Assembly: GCF_016086655.4 (NCBI RefSeq)
Contig: NC_052135.2
Span: 25,820,363 to 25,884,362, forward strand
Length of the DNA: 64,000 nt
Direction of reading: 5' to 3'
Origin: Lepeophtheirus salmonis
Taxonomy: Eukaryota > Arthropoda > Copepoda > Siphonostomatoida > Caligidae
Below are positions 11,266-24,904 of this stretch, piece after piece. Position numbers and translations under genes: made by a program. Numbering within the stretch: position 1 is the stretch's first letter; the number at the start of each line of letters is the position of its first letter. Under the pieces are notes generated by a model. It was not told the origin of the DNA. It did no database searches and saw only the letters and a program-made list of their open reading frames with translations.

Positions 11266-14094
11266 TTACATACACATTTTCTTACTTGGTACCAAGAAAT
11301 GACATCCAAACCAATAAAAACTTGTGTTTATTAAAGTTTTACAATAGAAAGTAACTGAACTTAAGGCTCGTACTTAACTGTGAGTAAGTATGTATAATGT
11401 ATAAAAATTTAAAAGAGTCAAGCTGAACGTCAATTAATCAAATGTGTAATTTCATCCTTTGGTCAGAGGATATGTAACTCGACAAATTGTATACTTGTAT
11501 ATTAAATACATGCATAAAAACATACCAATTAGTGCGATTATAATAATATAGGAGTACGTATTAGCCTTGAGGCGCTTCACACGTCAAATTTTATCAAACA
11601 CCGAAATCAATTCGTAAACAAAGCTGAAACAAACATGTCAATTAAAATTTTCTTTCAAAAAAAACAAACAGAAAAAATACAATACATTCTATAATACAAA
11701 TATAGAAGCAAGGGATCGTTTTTCTTGAAAACGTTATTTTTCTTTTATAATTTGTTGAAAAAGGAAATGTCCGAGAACGAAAAACAACACGTGCCAAAAA
11801 AAATGTTTACTTCATTTTCTTCTCACTTAGGAGTTAAAAGAACGTTTTTTGTCCAAATGTGGACAAAGCTGTGTTTTGAAAAATCGTCAAACAGGTTTGT
11901 CCTTCAAAATTTAAGGGCATTATCCATGATGATGATGAGGGAATAATGGATAAATAAAGACAGGCTCAAAAAGTATGTATGTAATGTTGAAGGTATATAT
12001 ATTAACTTTTTTTTATGTATATCTCACAAATTAGTTACTTACGAACAACAAGGATGTGTTCATGGATTTCATATACTCATATTTAATATTGTGTAGGGTT
12101 GAAGTTTTAAAGTACTACACACCTCTTTACCTTAAAAATATTAATAATAGGTTTATGCTCTATTGATTTTGATGAGGATATCTTCTCACACAAATGCAAT
12201 CTGCACTTCAAGGACTTTCTCTACATACTTAAAACACAATCAATTTTTGCTGCGTGTGTTATATAGCAACAATGATTTTTTAAGTCATTGCACAATATCA
12301 GGGCTTCTCAAACGGGTGTGGAGTTGCTTCAAGAACGGGTGCGAAATGATATTCAACAACTTATTGTTTTTCAAATAATGAAAATATCATATATTAGAAT
12401 AAAGTACGAATAAGCGGAAGACGGTCAAAGAGTTTGAGAAGAAGCACTTCATATGGTCTACATACATATATCATCAATAATTAATCGTTCATTTTTTCCC
12501 TCCTTTATTATTGCTCGGCAATGGCGTCTTTTACTGTAGGACAAAAGATAAAACCAAGTAACGAATCAACGACCACGTCGTCAACTTTTCTCCAAACTAA
12601 GTTGCCTATGATAATACATTTTTTGTCCACTAGATTTTTGAGGGTATCATTACTTACTCTATAATTAACCACACAACTTTTATGAATTCACATGGTGCAA
12701 GGGTAAAAAAAATTGCATTCTATAATAGGGTCGTCTGCACAGGGAGGGGGGATTCTGGAGGAGCTATGCCCCCAATTCAGGTAGTGAAAAACACAAGGGA
12801 TAAATTTTTTTTATCTAAGTTCTTTTCCAAAAAAAGTTCATCCAATGAAATTATGTTATGGAGCAAAAATTTTAATTTTTTAACGAAAAAATTCACAACC
12901 CCCCCACCATTATAATATCCTGGAACCGCACCTGAGTGAAGGGGAAAATAATATATGGACGTCATCTCTTGAGAGTGAAAAAGTTTTTTTGTAGCCGGCT
13001 AAAATTATCCAAAAATTGATCACGTAGTCTTCATTTTGTTTAAAAAAAGTGAATGGGATTAAATTAACGAATGAGTGACTGAGCAGAACTCTTTCTAGAA
13101 AAAACGGGGGAACGCAAAGAAAATAACAAATAAGCCCCAAAATATAAATTTATTAGAAAAGAAGGGATTAAATGAAAAATTAAGAGCGAAGACAATATTG
13201 GAAGAAAGACTCAAAGTTTGAGAACCACTAGACAATACTTTCCAATACTGACCAATTTAATGAACAAGATATTTTTGCTTTAGAATCTAGAATTATTCAT
13301 ACTTACATCACAAATACAATCTTCATTGCACATCTTTCCTCCTAAAGTAATAAGAACTAAAAAGGTTTTAAAGTTAGATGTAGTTAATAAAAGCACCGGA
13401 AGCCATTTCTAAGTGGGGGAGGGGTCAAATTTATAAAATGGATTCAAATAATGATGGTACCATAATTCCACAACTTTTTATTTTTATTGTTTCTCAAAAA
13501 CTAGGGAGCCAATACCCCAATTAGGTTTTTCTTAACACCATTATATACGAGGGATATATATATACAACTAACAACATTTAATTTGAGTTAAGCAGATAAC
13601 TTTCAGAACACCAATAATATTAACTATTGAAAATTATTAATCTTCAAAAGCTAAAAAAACGAAAATAATTGCAATAATTGATGTTTCGGGGTACTCTTGT
13701 AACAATGTATCATACCCATATTTGTGTAAATGTTGAATTCTTGTTTCTTTGGATAAATATAATAATTAAAAACAGTTCAAAGAATTTTTTTTATTAAATG
13801 TCCAAATGATCAAACTTTGTGAAAACGAGAATTCTCATTTCCCTATTTCACACAAATATATTTACAAAAGATTTATAAATAGCTCTGAAATTGTTGAATT
13901 TGTACTTCTGTAAAGTTACAAGGAAGAGTTTTCATAGTACATTATGTGTGTACATCTAATCAAAAAATATCTTAGAGAAACTTTGTTCTTACATTGTACA
14001 ATAAAATAAAAATGTACAAATATACGTTTTTATAATTCTCTATTTAATTGTCATTTTGTAACAATATTTATAACATATATATGTATTAAAGTTT

Positions 14095-14360
14095 TTTCTC
14101 GGGATCCCGTTTTTCCTTGGCTTCCCAGGATTTTACACCTACGGGAACTTCACGGAACATCCAGTATTTAATTGTTCTAGTCATTTGCGAGTTGAGTTTT
14201 AGTCTGCATGTCGGGTTGTGAATTTGAAAATTATATAACCGGCTGCACTGAAAATTATATCGTCCATCATCAATTATTTAAGGGTTTTTTTTTTTTTTTT
14301 GTGGTGAGTCAGATTGGATTACAAAACTCCAAAAAAATGGGATCTGCAGGCTCTAAGTAC
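14095..14360. repeat. Interspersed repeat family B, copy 1
   Basis: Matches 24905-25235 at both ends. Near the left end, TTTTACACCTACGGGAA aligns with TTTTATACCTGCAGGAA. Near the right end, GATTGGATTACAAAACTCC aligns with GATCGGGTTACGAAATGTC, followed by a shared GGGA(T/C)C..G..GGCTCTAA. There is no open frame. Unclassified, probably a non-autonomous element. Confidence 0.55.
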
Positions 14361-14740
14361 TAATGATAAACATTGAGTAAATGAAAATTGAGAATATATG
14401 GATAAAATTAGCACAAAATTGTTCATTTCTTTTTCAAATAAAAAAAGGACATACTTTATTATTTTTTTACCAAGGGAATCTTTAAACTTATAGGGATACC
14501 GTAATTTACAAATTATTTTCTGAAACCCGCTGAAAGACAATATCCCGGAAAAAGAAAAGGCCTACTATTTATGAACGATGTATTTAGATAAGGGCAATAA
14601 ATTCGTGTATAATTGATAAGAATTTCTAGATATTTACAGCAACCATTTTTGGTTGCTCAAAATATATTTATAGTAGTCATATATTATCATTAAAACAAGT
14701 AATAAAATTTTTTCACCATTTTATCAACATTAAAATTCAT

Positions 14741-14972
14741 ACTTTAGCAATATAAAACTTTAATTGCCATTAGTATTCCTTAAAATGATACAATAGTCAT
14801 CAGTCAACATTTTCAATAATTTAAAAAAATTTTTATATATCTGAATTCATAAAATAAAATAGTAATAGTAAATAAGAATTATGCAGATTTTAGAGAATGC
14901 ATAGGATATATTTTTTTAATATAAATAAATTATTATCAAACAAGGCATGTTCAATGCAGAATGAGGCATATA
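14741..14972. repeat. Direct repeat C, left copy
   Basis: Aligns with 16401-16638 through blocks such as ATCTGAATTCATAA, ATAAATAAATTATTATCAAAC and CATGTTC. The two copies flank the broken hAT transposase at 15.1-15.6 kb in the same orientation. They may be a duplicated unit or two copies of a short element. Confidence 0.6.
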
Positions 14973-15084
14973 TTATTTTTACACTCATTTATCACATGGA
15001 AAAAAAATACAATGAAAAAATTCTTTATGTTTTTTTCTCAATTTATTTCACCCATAAAAAACATACAAAAATACAACACTAGAC

Positions 15085-15590
15085 GTATGAGACTTCTACA
15101 TTTGTTTTGCCTTGACAAGTACCTCTATGTTCGGTTCCTCTTTGAAATAGCGAAGCTCACATCAGATTTAAGGTAAATCAGGGTTTTCACGATTTGATTT
15201 TGATCTCAACCATGCTAAAAAACAACGACTCCCACAGTTACAAGGAGGGAAATGCAACCAGTTGGATGATCCCAGTCACTGCAATGCGAGGATACGAATC
15301 ATGCATAGTCGGTCCAAATGTCTTCAGAAAAAAAGAACATTTGCTGTAGAGTCCTGCACCAGGGAAAGAAACTGGCTTTTGATGTATTTTCCTTCACGAA
15401 GTTGTCAACTCGAAAACTGAAGGGATCCCTCGTGAATTCCATAATTGGGTTGTTACTTTTGAAGACCGGAAAATAGTTCTTGAAAACGTCGTTGACACCA
15501 CTAAAAGTCTCTCTATTTTGGCCCAACGTTGGGAAATCGTTGAACTTTGGCGAGTCTCGAACTTACCTTGCCTTTTCATGGGCATTCACA
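15085..15590 (-). pseudogene. Broken hAT-superfamily transposase (C-terminal part)
   Basis: Minus-strand translation in shifting frames gives a run of hAT C-terminal features in the right order. First comes FKNYFPVFKSNNPIMEF..DPFSFRVDNF (15.4-15.5 kb). Then FGPTMHDSYPRIAVTGI (about 15.3 kb), CESLFSSM-like WESLFFSMVEIKIKS (about 15.2 kb, the conserved C-x-x-x-F-S dimerisation block with its Cys changed to Trp), and finally ELRYFKEEPNIEVLVKAKQM..KSHTS (about 15.1 kb), which resembles the tail of ZBED5/GTF2IRD2-type hAT proteins. Stops and frameshifts interrupt it several times and the N-terminal catalytic half is missing, so it is dead. The match is from memory of family patterns, not a search. 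Confidence 0.6.
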
Positions 15591-16400
15591 ATTCTCAACC
15601 TTTAACTTACAAAAGCATGACAACACACACACACTAAATAAAATAAACATAAGAATATATACACGTATAAGTAATTACTTAATAATGGAAGCTCTTTTAC
15701 CTACATGTTACACTAAGGAGAGACGCAACAGGAGTGAGTTTGAGGAGAGTGCTGTTGACATTTCTAACCCAAAAGTGTTGTCACTTTAACCCAAACATGG
15801 CATACAATACATCATATATTGGTTGTTTTTGTTATTAAAACAGTCTGTAAATGGGTGTGATTTGAATTTTTTTTTGTTCCACTGATCAATCCCCACTTAA
15901 CAACTTCATCATTCCCTACCAGTAAGGAATGCCTCATAGGTTAATAAACATTGTTCTTGAGTTTTGCAAAATTTATTCTGCACATAGAACTGATATCAAA
16001 AATCCAAAACAAGCAAACATTTATCCAAAATATACTGGTTTTTTAGAAATTATCTTTGAATGTCTCATAATATTCTATATTACTATATGTCATTTTATAT
16101 TGTATAGAATGATTCAATAAATATTTGTTGTTATTGCATTTAAGATCCCTCATTAAGTAACAGAAGTTAGTAGTTATCATTTTTTGCAATCTTGATGTTA
16201 AAAAAAAAAAGAAAATATATGAATTAGCTTGGCTTTACAGGCAAATACATACCTCAATGTACTTTGTACATTTTAAACTTGATGTTCATAATATGAAGAG
16301 AAACACACATATTTCTTTTTTTATTAACCCTTTAACTTTATTTCCTATACTAACGCGAACACTTCCCAAGGATGTTTAGCCACCCTAAGATGAAAAATGA

Positions 16401-16638
16401 TATTTTAGCAAAATAAAACTCCAATATACATTATTAGTTGTTAAAAGTGATACGGTAAGCCTCAATGAACAAATTAAATATGTTTTAAATTTGTTTATTT
16501 TTGTACATCTGAATTCATAATATAAAATAGTAGTAGAAAATATAAATATTAAATATCTAAATTTTAGAGCGTGAAGATTTTCTTACATAAATAAATTATT
16601 ATCAAACCAGACATGTTCCATGAAGAATAAGACATAGG
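16401..16638. repeat. Direct repeat C, right copy
   Basis: Partner of 14741-14972, about 1.66 kb away in the same orientation. It shares TACATCTGAATTCATAATA-like and AAATAAATTATTATCAAAC blocks but is clearly diverged, so the duplication is old. Confidence 0.6.
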
Positions 16639-18484
16639 TTCCAGCTTCATATTCACCGTTGAAGTAGATAAATCAAAAGAACCCCTCAAAATAATTTTTT
16701 AATTCCTCGATAATTAATTATATAATTAGTTAGTAACTCAGGAACTAATAAAGTATAATCCCCTCTCCCCACCACCCCAATGGATATAAGAAGTATATTA
16801 TATAAATTAAGGATTTAAAAAACAAAAATATGATTCAAACAAGATTTTACAATGATATCTCAGTCTCTAGGCTGCACAACCACTCCAGATAAGTAAAATA
16901 ATATAATATTTGAGATCCTTATTTATCATCAAATCAAATTAAAAACAATCGCAGCCTGACTGGACATTATTTATGATTAAATAATGATACTAGAAAAAAA
17001 TTGGGACTATTAATAGACGGAAGATAACTAATCAGTTATATGCATTGGTTGTTTGTCAGACCATACATTATACAGCCATACGCCTTTTCAAATAGCACTT
17101 ATAGCTTTATGCAAATCGAATAGAAGAGATTATTCATCTCTGTCATCTATGGAGTATACGAACATTCTACAAGATAATTTCAGCCTTTTTTGAAGTAGTC
17201 TTCTAATAGTAGGTATGTATCTCGTATTTATTTACCAACTTTTGCCAATTTGCAAAATATGTTGATTATTTTTGCATATATTTCCCCCTTCATTATGAAT
17301 ATTTACATGGTTGTCAATGATTAGTTAATATAACCTTTTCTATTGAGGAACATCATTAGAAATTACTCACTATGTCTAAATATTTAGAAAAAATATCTTT
17401 TATTTGAAAAATACCATTTTCTACCATACTCGTAGGTTTTTAGATATGGAACTTTTAGAAAACTGTGGTTATTAACCTTTTTCAGAAATTCAGAATCTAA
17501 ATCAATTCATTTCCCCTATATTTCTTTTCCCAAAAATTTAATGACCTCATTTAATAAAAAATCAATTAATTTGAAAAAAATGCACTAATATGTAATTGAC
17601 GCATATTTCAAGATAGTATAGTCTCAATTACATACATGGGAGGGGAGAGGGGGGTTGGTATTATCCCTTGGCAAAGAATCATTGGTTTGAAATAAAAAAG
17701 TTGGTATTTTTTTGCTTAAAAAACCAACATTTATTTTTATAGTCAGTATGAATATCTGACTATCAAGGACATGAGTGTCCCTAATCCATATTATTATTCC
17801 ATGGTGTTTTTTTTTGTTTTTTCAATTCTTTATAATTCATAATCATCTGATTTCACGCTATAGTTTTTACAAAATGGCTATTCAAATAACAAGTTTTAAA
17901 TATTATGGTCTGTATCTATATATGTATGTTTGGTTGAGTGTATACGAATAATATTTAACGATGAAAAATTATGTTTTAAAAAATTTGACAGATATTTTTA
18001 CAAAAAATCTTTTAAATAGACTTTAATTAAACCCCGTCGTTGGTGATAGATTTGACATCATTTCCTGTAGTTTGGAGTTTTGTGTACAATATAATTACAG
18101 GTTGTAAATGTTTCTTAATTAATCAATTTGTGTCATTTTTATTACCTACATATTGTTAAGGAAAGAAATAAAAATATACTTTTAATAAATTTAAAAAAAG
18201 GGCTTTAAATTTAGTTGCACGCTATAAAGTATTTTGCATACTTTTTTATATATTCAACTTATTTTTACCTATATGAACAAACTTTGAGTACTAAGATTGG
18301 ATACCTATTACATGGATGCAGTTAGGAGAAGGGAGGATAGTGGGGATTGGACTTCTATTATCTCCACCCTACAGATTTTCTGCATTTTTAGAATGCATTT
18401 TATACCATTTGTGTAATAACATCTATGAATTATCCTCTCCAGCTGAAAAAAAACAATATTTTGCCCTTACCTTGCCGTACTTAC
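16639..18484. other. Gene-free AT-rich stretch
   Basis: No gene, transposase or strong repeat was recognised. A G-rich run with three G tracts is at 17638-17654. Confidence 0.55.
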
Positions 18485-18835
18485 AAACATAGCCCGTCAT
18501 CACACAACCTATTAAGATTTTTTTTAAATGGAGTCTCAATTAAAAACTTTTGTATTCTCAGACGCATTATTGTCAATTTTTATCTAGAATATATTCTTTG
18601 AAGTTACCTCAAATTGCATATGAAGTAATCAAAATTGATCTTCACAATAAAATAATAAAAAATGATAGATTTTATTTCAAATAATACATATGGGTTTATT
18701 TAAGTTTCTTAAATCAAATAAAAGTAGCTCATAATTCATCCCACAATATACAATATATGAATATAAAGGCTACAATTGAGGCAAATATGTCTATGAAATA
18801 TTGGGCTGTGTTTATGAATATATAAAGCAAAAAAA
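18485..18835. repeat. Interspersed repeat family D, copy 1
   Basis: Shares an ordered set of blocks with 28465-28825 and 63803-64000. These are AGCCCGTCA at the left, then CATTTGAAGTA-like and GATCTTCACAATAAAATA, then GATAGATTTTATTTCAA, then CTACAATTG...CAAATATGTCT. It carries no open frame and is unclassified. Confidence 0.6.
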
Positions 18836-20250
18836 AAAAAAAATGAATTGGAATTTTCTCAATGTTGTTCTAGATGATTTTTATAATGACACGCTTTATT
18901 TCTCATTGTTTGATATTGTTGAAGCTTGTTTATGTGTTATCTCACGACACATAAATTTTTAATACTATGCAAATATCTATAGAATTTGTATTAAGAAAAT
19001 ATTTCCCTAGAATCATTTCTCAACATATCCCTAATTTTTCGTAAAATTCTTTAAATGTTTTAATATAGCTGCTAAAAAACTATGTATTTACCTAATATAT
19101 CAACGTACTTGAGAATAAGTTTCGTATATATTGTATATTCCAAGCTTCAAAGTATCTTAACGGTACTCAAGGTTATTTAAAGGCAATTAAATTTGTAGAA
19201 AAACTCGTTTTATAAAGTGTTGGCTGATTAAATTTAAAATTATTAACGTTCTGTTTATTACATTACTTACGACATAGGTAATACATATTTCTTCAATATC
19301 CTTTATCTTTTTCATAAAGCACGAAGTTCTCTTCATCCAAACTAAAATGTTTCCTATTGAATTCCCATTAAAATTCTCTCAAAATTCTTATGTCACGATT
19401 TTTTTTTTTTTTTAATTTGAAGCTTATTAAAGTTATTTCTGTATGATAATGGGTATCAAAAAAATCCTGCTAATGTGTATATAATTAACTTTAAACAGGC
19501 CTTCTTCTGTTAATTATAACCCCGAAGTTATTTTTAAAAAAAACAACAACAGGAAATTGAATTAAGAAATATTTTAAGACGTAGCTTGATCGTACAAAAA
19601 TTTAATATTCCATGGATTATTATTTTTTCAAAATTATATCTATAATATATCAACTTGTGCATGTCCGTATTTTAATATATAATTATAAGGCACTATCTTC
19701 TTATATTCCAAATTTCCATACATTTTTACCGTTTGTTTAGCGGTTACAGTCGTTTTAGCGAATCCAATTATGTAATTTTCCAGACAATGTTTTTTTTTTC
19801 TTTTTCGTTTTCTTTTTTTTCAATGATAACTTGTATTGTGTATTAATTAAATTTCAATCTATCAGGCTTTATGTAGTCTTTAGTAATAACTATTACCTAC
19901 TTTTGTACAAATTTGTGTGTTAAGTAAAATAAAGTTTAATATAATAATAATAATTAAAAAGACAATGGATAGAAAGAAATTTCACATGTTGAGTAAAAAC
20001 ATCATTTTTATAGGTGAAAATACTTTTAACGCCAGACAATGACAAATTGTACACCCATTTTTTTGGTCTCAATCTATTAACCTATTTTTTGCTAACTCCT
20101 GACTTTTGAGTTGTACAGATATGATTTATGCAACAAATTTAACTTTACATGACGTTATTGTAGGTCGATGTTCAGCATTTTGAAACACAACTGACGTCAT
20201 TAACAATTCATTATAGAATTTGTGTAGCCTAAATTTTAAATGAATTCGAT
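18836..20250. other. Gene-free AT-rich stretch
   Basis: Only homopolymers and low-complexity AT sequence are seen. No gene is supported. Confidence 0.55.
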
Positions 20251-20814
20251 TCAGATATATTTTTTTTTTGGAACAAATCGAGTGCAAATTTTTCTTTGAA
20301 ACCGGTCCAGACCAAATTTCTTTACAGACCCCAATTTGTTCAGTCAACTAAAAATCACAATGGGGTGAGCCCAGTCTAGAATTTACAGAGCGCAACTCAA
20401 AACAAATATTAATTTGTAAAAAATATCAACAAAGCTTATTACTTCCCAAAAAATTTGACCTTCGAATAATATATCCTTCGACTGCAAATAACAGTTTTTA
20501 AATGAATGTATCTTTTTGTGTATTAAAATACAAAAAAAGGAACTCCATCACATCTACTACTCTACAAATATAATACTTAAGTATCAACAAAATTTATGCA
20601 ATTTTAATATTTGTTGTAAAATTATCTATGCATGTACATATATGCATCACATTTATTCCTTCATTCTTAGAAAAATACCACCATTACTAAACTCAAGTTA
20701 GTGAGAGGGGTTTGTAAAAAATTCAAAAATAAATTTTATCAATCAATCTTTTTATTTATAGTTAAAATATTTTGAAAATATCAATTTCATGGATATACTG
20801 TACACATAAATAAC

Positions 20815-20905
20815 ATGGCTGGTACGCAACGGTGCCGTATCGTGGTTTGGTTTAGTATAACTCTAACGGTTTGGTACGTTTTTATCCTCGGTACGATACG
20901 CATAT
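20815..20905. repeat. GGTACC-type interspersed repeat, copy
   Basis: GGCTGGTACGCAACGGTGCC, GGTTTGGTACG and CTCGGTACGATACG words link it to the family at 11120. It is short and decayed. Confidence 0.4.
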
Positions 20906-21379
20906 ATATAATCCCATATTAAATATTTTGATATTATAAAATTTTGTTTATCTTCAAAAACTTTAAGGCCATTGACGTACCCCAAAATATCTTTCAAGAC
21001 GGTTTAAAATTTCTAAATGCTAATTTTGACCAAAATAAATATTTTAAGGTCCTAAAAACTCAACATTTTGAAAATGTAAAAAATATGCAATACGCTAAAA
21101 GAGAATCAAAGAAATGGGGAATAATTAGTATTCCACATTTTACTGATTATTTTTAAATTATTGGTAAAAAAACATTAATTATATATGATATCAATGTTCA
21201 AAAGAGTGATTTTAAGTATGTTTATATATACATATGTAGATGCAGGTAAATGGTTGATAAAATATAAGTTAATATAATCATAGGATAATATTATCAACTT
21301 CAAAATCATATGGACTGTGTATGTGTATGTATGTATACAGAGCCATCCCTAGGATTTTTCTAAATAATTTATGTAAAAA

Positions 21380-21461
21380 TTACTTGGGGATGACATTTAT
21401 TGTAATATAAAATACATATTTGGAAGATAAGCTAAAACTTATCATGAACAAAAATCAAGAT
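21380..21461. repeat. Direct repeat E, left copy (about 82 bp)
   Basis: TTACTTGGGGATGA, TGTAATATAAAATACATATT and AGAT..GCTAAAACTTATC recur in the same order at 22172-22252. The two copies are about 90% alike by eye. Confidence 0.75.
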
Positions 21462-21762
21462 AATGAGCTATTCCTAATTCATTGTATACTTCATAAATAT
21501 TAATAGTTCGTTATTTTATGAACTTACTTTGATCAATTAATAGCTCTATATGCTCATTTCTGGGATGAGTTAAGATACCGAGAAATATTATTATATCTGA
21601 ATAATTCATTTAATATATGTACCTATATGAGACTTTGTTTAGTTTGAGCATTCCCTTTCAAATAGAATCTATTTGTATTTCATAAATTTAAATTACTACA
21701 TTTTCATCTTTTTTAGTAATACATTTACTCAAACAAATACAATCAATAGCGTCACTATAAAG

Positions 21763-21777
21763 AGAGAGAGAGAGAGA
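21763..21777. repeat. (AG)n microsatellite
   Basis: Seven to eight AG units. Short simple repeat. Confidence 0.85.
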
Positions 21778-22171
21778 TAGGATTATTTCATAAATCTGTT
21801 GTGTTTGCCCTACAATTTTCTTGTTGCCTAATCTTCTTCTAATAACATTGCCATACAATCCTTGTTTTGTTATCAAAGAAAACTTTTTTACAACAAAATA
21901 TATTTTTTCCAATTTATATACGTACATAAAAAGGGGTATCTTTTGATAACTTTTTTGCATTTTAATATTTTCAACTTTTGTTCTACATATATTCTATAAT
22001 TTTTCAATCAACCGCAGTCTTTTAAACATAATGTTATAATTTTGCTAACATTAAACCAAATTTAACGGTTGACTTTCCAATAATAAGTCACTTTCCCTAT
22101 GGAGTACATGAGGCGGAAAAAATGGAATTTCACACGGAATTTTTTGGTAATTAAATACTTTTTTGAATAAA

Positions 22172-22252
22172 TTACTTGGGGATGATATTTTTGTAATATA
22201 AAATACATATTTAGAAGATATGCTAAAACTTATCTTGAACAAAAATTGAAAC
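22172..22252. repeat. Direct repeat E, right copy
   Basis: Partner of 21380-21461, same orientation, about 790 bases further on. It is followed by 21 consecutive A at 22281-22301. Confidence 0.75.
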
Positions 22253-22301
22253 AAATTGAGTTAGCACAATCTTATCTTCCAAAAAAAAAAAAAAAAAAAA
22301 A

Positions 22302-24904
22302 GAAGTCATCTTCTAATATAAGAGTCGGAAAAATGAGATCTTATTCGGAAAATTCGAAAAGAATATCTGCCCCCTCCCTCATAAAAAAATCTTAGCTCCG
22401 ATCCTGTCCCCCTGGAAACGGATATATATGCTTAAGAACCGATTTTAATGACTTTTTAATATCATTATTATATATGTAGAAGATAGTCTCACGTGTCTAA
22501 GAAGCATGTCCATAAAAAAAGAATACGACATCCGCTATTAAAAGTCTTTCCCCCATCTCTTAAAAAAGAAAAAAATTAGAAATTAATTGACGGGTTTTCC
22601 CCCATAACGTTAATTCATCTGATAGTTTAATTTGTGTAAAAAACTAATTCAATTATAAACTATATAATTATTAATAGAAATTTAAACGACATATAACCTT
22701 TATTATTTTCAAATCAAATTTGTGGGCGGATAAGAACTATTTAAAAAAAGTTTACCTTGTACAATCATCTTGTTGGGACTGATAAATGCAGTTTAAATGG
22801 CATATACATATTTAAAAAAAAATATATTGTTGGTACTGCTTTATGAGTATTTACATAGTTTGGGATTTGGGCGTCATGATTCCTATCTTTTGGTTTTTTA
22901 TGGGATCTGAGTGATATATACATAGCATTTTGCATATTATAAAAAATTGCTGATCTCGTATTCACAGAACTATAACCCAGGGAGCCATAGTAACCACCTT
23001 TTAAAAATTTACAATTATCATACGGTAGTATCTTTTTTATTCATATTATTGCATCCCCATTTCAAGAAAAATATATGGAAGAGTTCTAGGACAACCCCCT
23101 TTCACAGACAAGAATCCTACAGGGAAAGTCTCAAGCATTATTTTAATTTGTATCTTGTTTAGGATTGATCAAGTCGTAGTTATATGGCTATGGCTATATT
23201 TAATTTATAAAATAATAATAAAAAAATTAGTTAAATCTTTATGAATAAAATGCATTATTTCTTTGAAGAATGGTGATCATCATGCATCTTTTAATCAAGC
23301 AACTATTAGAGTAATGATACCAACAAAATATTATTATCAATATTATAATTTAGAGTTTAACTCAGTTGACACAGTTTTTTGTGAATGTTTTTCTCATAAA
23401 ATATATCAGAGTCTACAATGACATATCTAGTCGTGTGGAATGGATATGACAGACGGATAAATACTTAAATAGGTAGTATGTGTAATGGAAGTAAAATAAA
23501 GAATATTAGACACCGTTATATATATGCTATGTAATTTCCATTGTTACAATTGTACGCCTTTAACAAACTGTTGTATGTATAAATGTATTTATGGGTAGGT
23601 AGTTAAATAGGCACTGACCCAAAATGTATATACACATTTTGTTTATCGCTAGTAATAATATTAATAGTTTAGCTTAATAAAAAGTAATGCCTATTTCTTT
23701 AATACATTTAAATCGAAGCAAACATAAATAAAGTCGTACATAAGATTTAATTTTTGGAAATTTATTGACAAAAACTTTTAAATTTATATTTGTAAATTTG
23801 TCAAAATTGAGTGTAAGACCTTTCTTGTTTTCCTCCGTGTCTATCTGTCGTTAAAGAATAATGTCATGCAAAAAAACAAAAACAAAAAAAACATAATGTA
23901 TTAACTTCAATATTCTCTGTGGTCCAATATTATAAACTTGTGTGGGGTTTGGTCTGGAAATCCTAAACTGGTTTGTGACCATTATTATTTTTGTAAGACT
24001 GAATTAATATTTGGACTGGTCTCCTAATAGAATTTGACCTACACAACAAATTCGTCTTTGATCAGTAAAAACTGACGTTTTAAAAATATTTTAATTTTTT
24101 TTATTTATGACCCTTTCTAGAAAAGTGATTTCATGCGATATTTTTATTTTCCTTCAACAATTTCAATTTCGGTGCACCTTTTTAAATTTTTAGTCATGAT
24201 GTAAGTTTAGATCCATAGTTTCAGACCTGGGCCGTGAACAAAATATCAGTCACTCAAGGGGCTTTAGGAGGGGGTTTGAAATTGCTACCACAGGCTTTTA
24301 TAAGTACTTAGATTATGCGAACATGGGGGGTGGGGAAGGGGGAGGGAGTCAAAATATGCAATAAACTTGGTTACATACTTTGCTCCTTAGACACAACTGA
24401 GAAATAAAATATTGTAATATAACCTTACTTCCAAATTGTAGACAATAAATTAACTATTACAACAGAAAGAAGTATATATTTTTATCCAATTATTCTATTT
24501 TTCAAGTCTCTTATAGATTAAAAAAAAAATTGTATCACTTTAGCCATTTTGACAGATTTTTTGTACAAATAACATTGATTTAATTTGAATATAATTGTTT
24601 ATCATTGACATCAGGCATTGAGTTTTTTTTTTTATTCTGAAAGTCATTTCATCAAAATTTATTAGAAATTTGGTAATTTTATGTTTTACACATATCAACT
24701 ATGATCCCTCAAAATGGCGTCGCCTTCATTTATGATGTCAGTAAAAAGCTATATTAGAAACAGTCAATATTAAATTAGGGCTTTAAAGACTAGACATAGG
24801 ACTCTTTCAATAACTTTTCCTTGTGTCGGATGCCTATTTAATTTATTTATTTTCTTTCTAAATAATTTATGAGACAGGTTATTTATATATTTTGAGTACT
24901 AGGA
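22302..24904. other. Gene-free stretch with repeat scraps
   Basis: No gene is seen. It contains a GGTCTGGAAATCCTA-type repeat scrap at 23935-24070, which reappears at 38853, and the G-rich motif at 24325-24346. Confidence 0.5.
24325..24346 (+). other. G-quadruplex-type motif
   Basis: Four G runs of 6, 4, 5 and 3 are separated by one or two bases, which fits the usual G4 pattern on the plus strand. It stands out in AT-rich noncoding DNA. Function unknown. Confidence 0.7.

Larger units (their letters stand above)
7600..14094. other. Gene-free AT-rich DNA with small repeats
   Basis: I see no host gene here. The stretch contains long homopolymers (22 A at 7919-7940, another A run near 10284-10302), two perfect hairpins, a short 30-base-period duplication, one GGTACC-type repeat and scattered short open frames with no protein character. 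A G/C-rich scrap at 12735-12775 and 12900-12950 looks like the edge of an old interspersed repeat. Confidence 0.6.
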
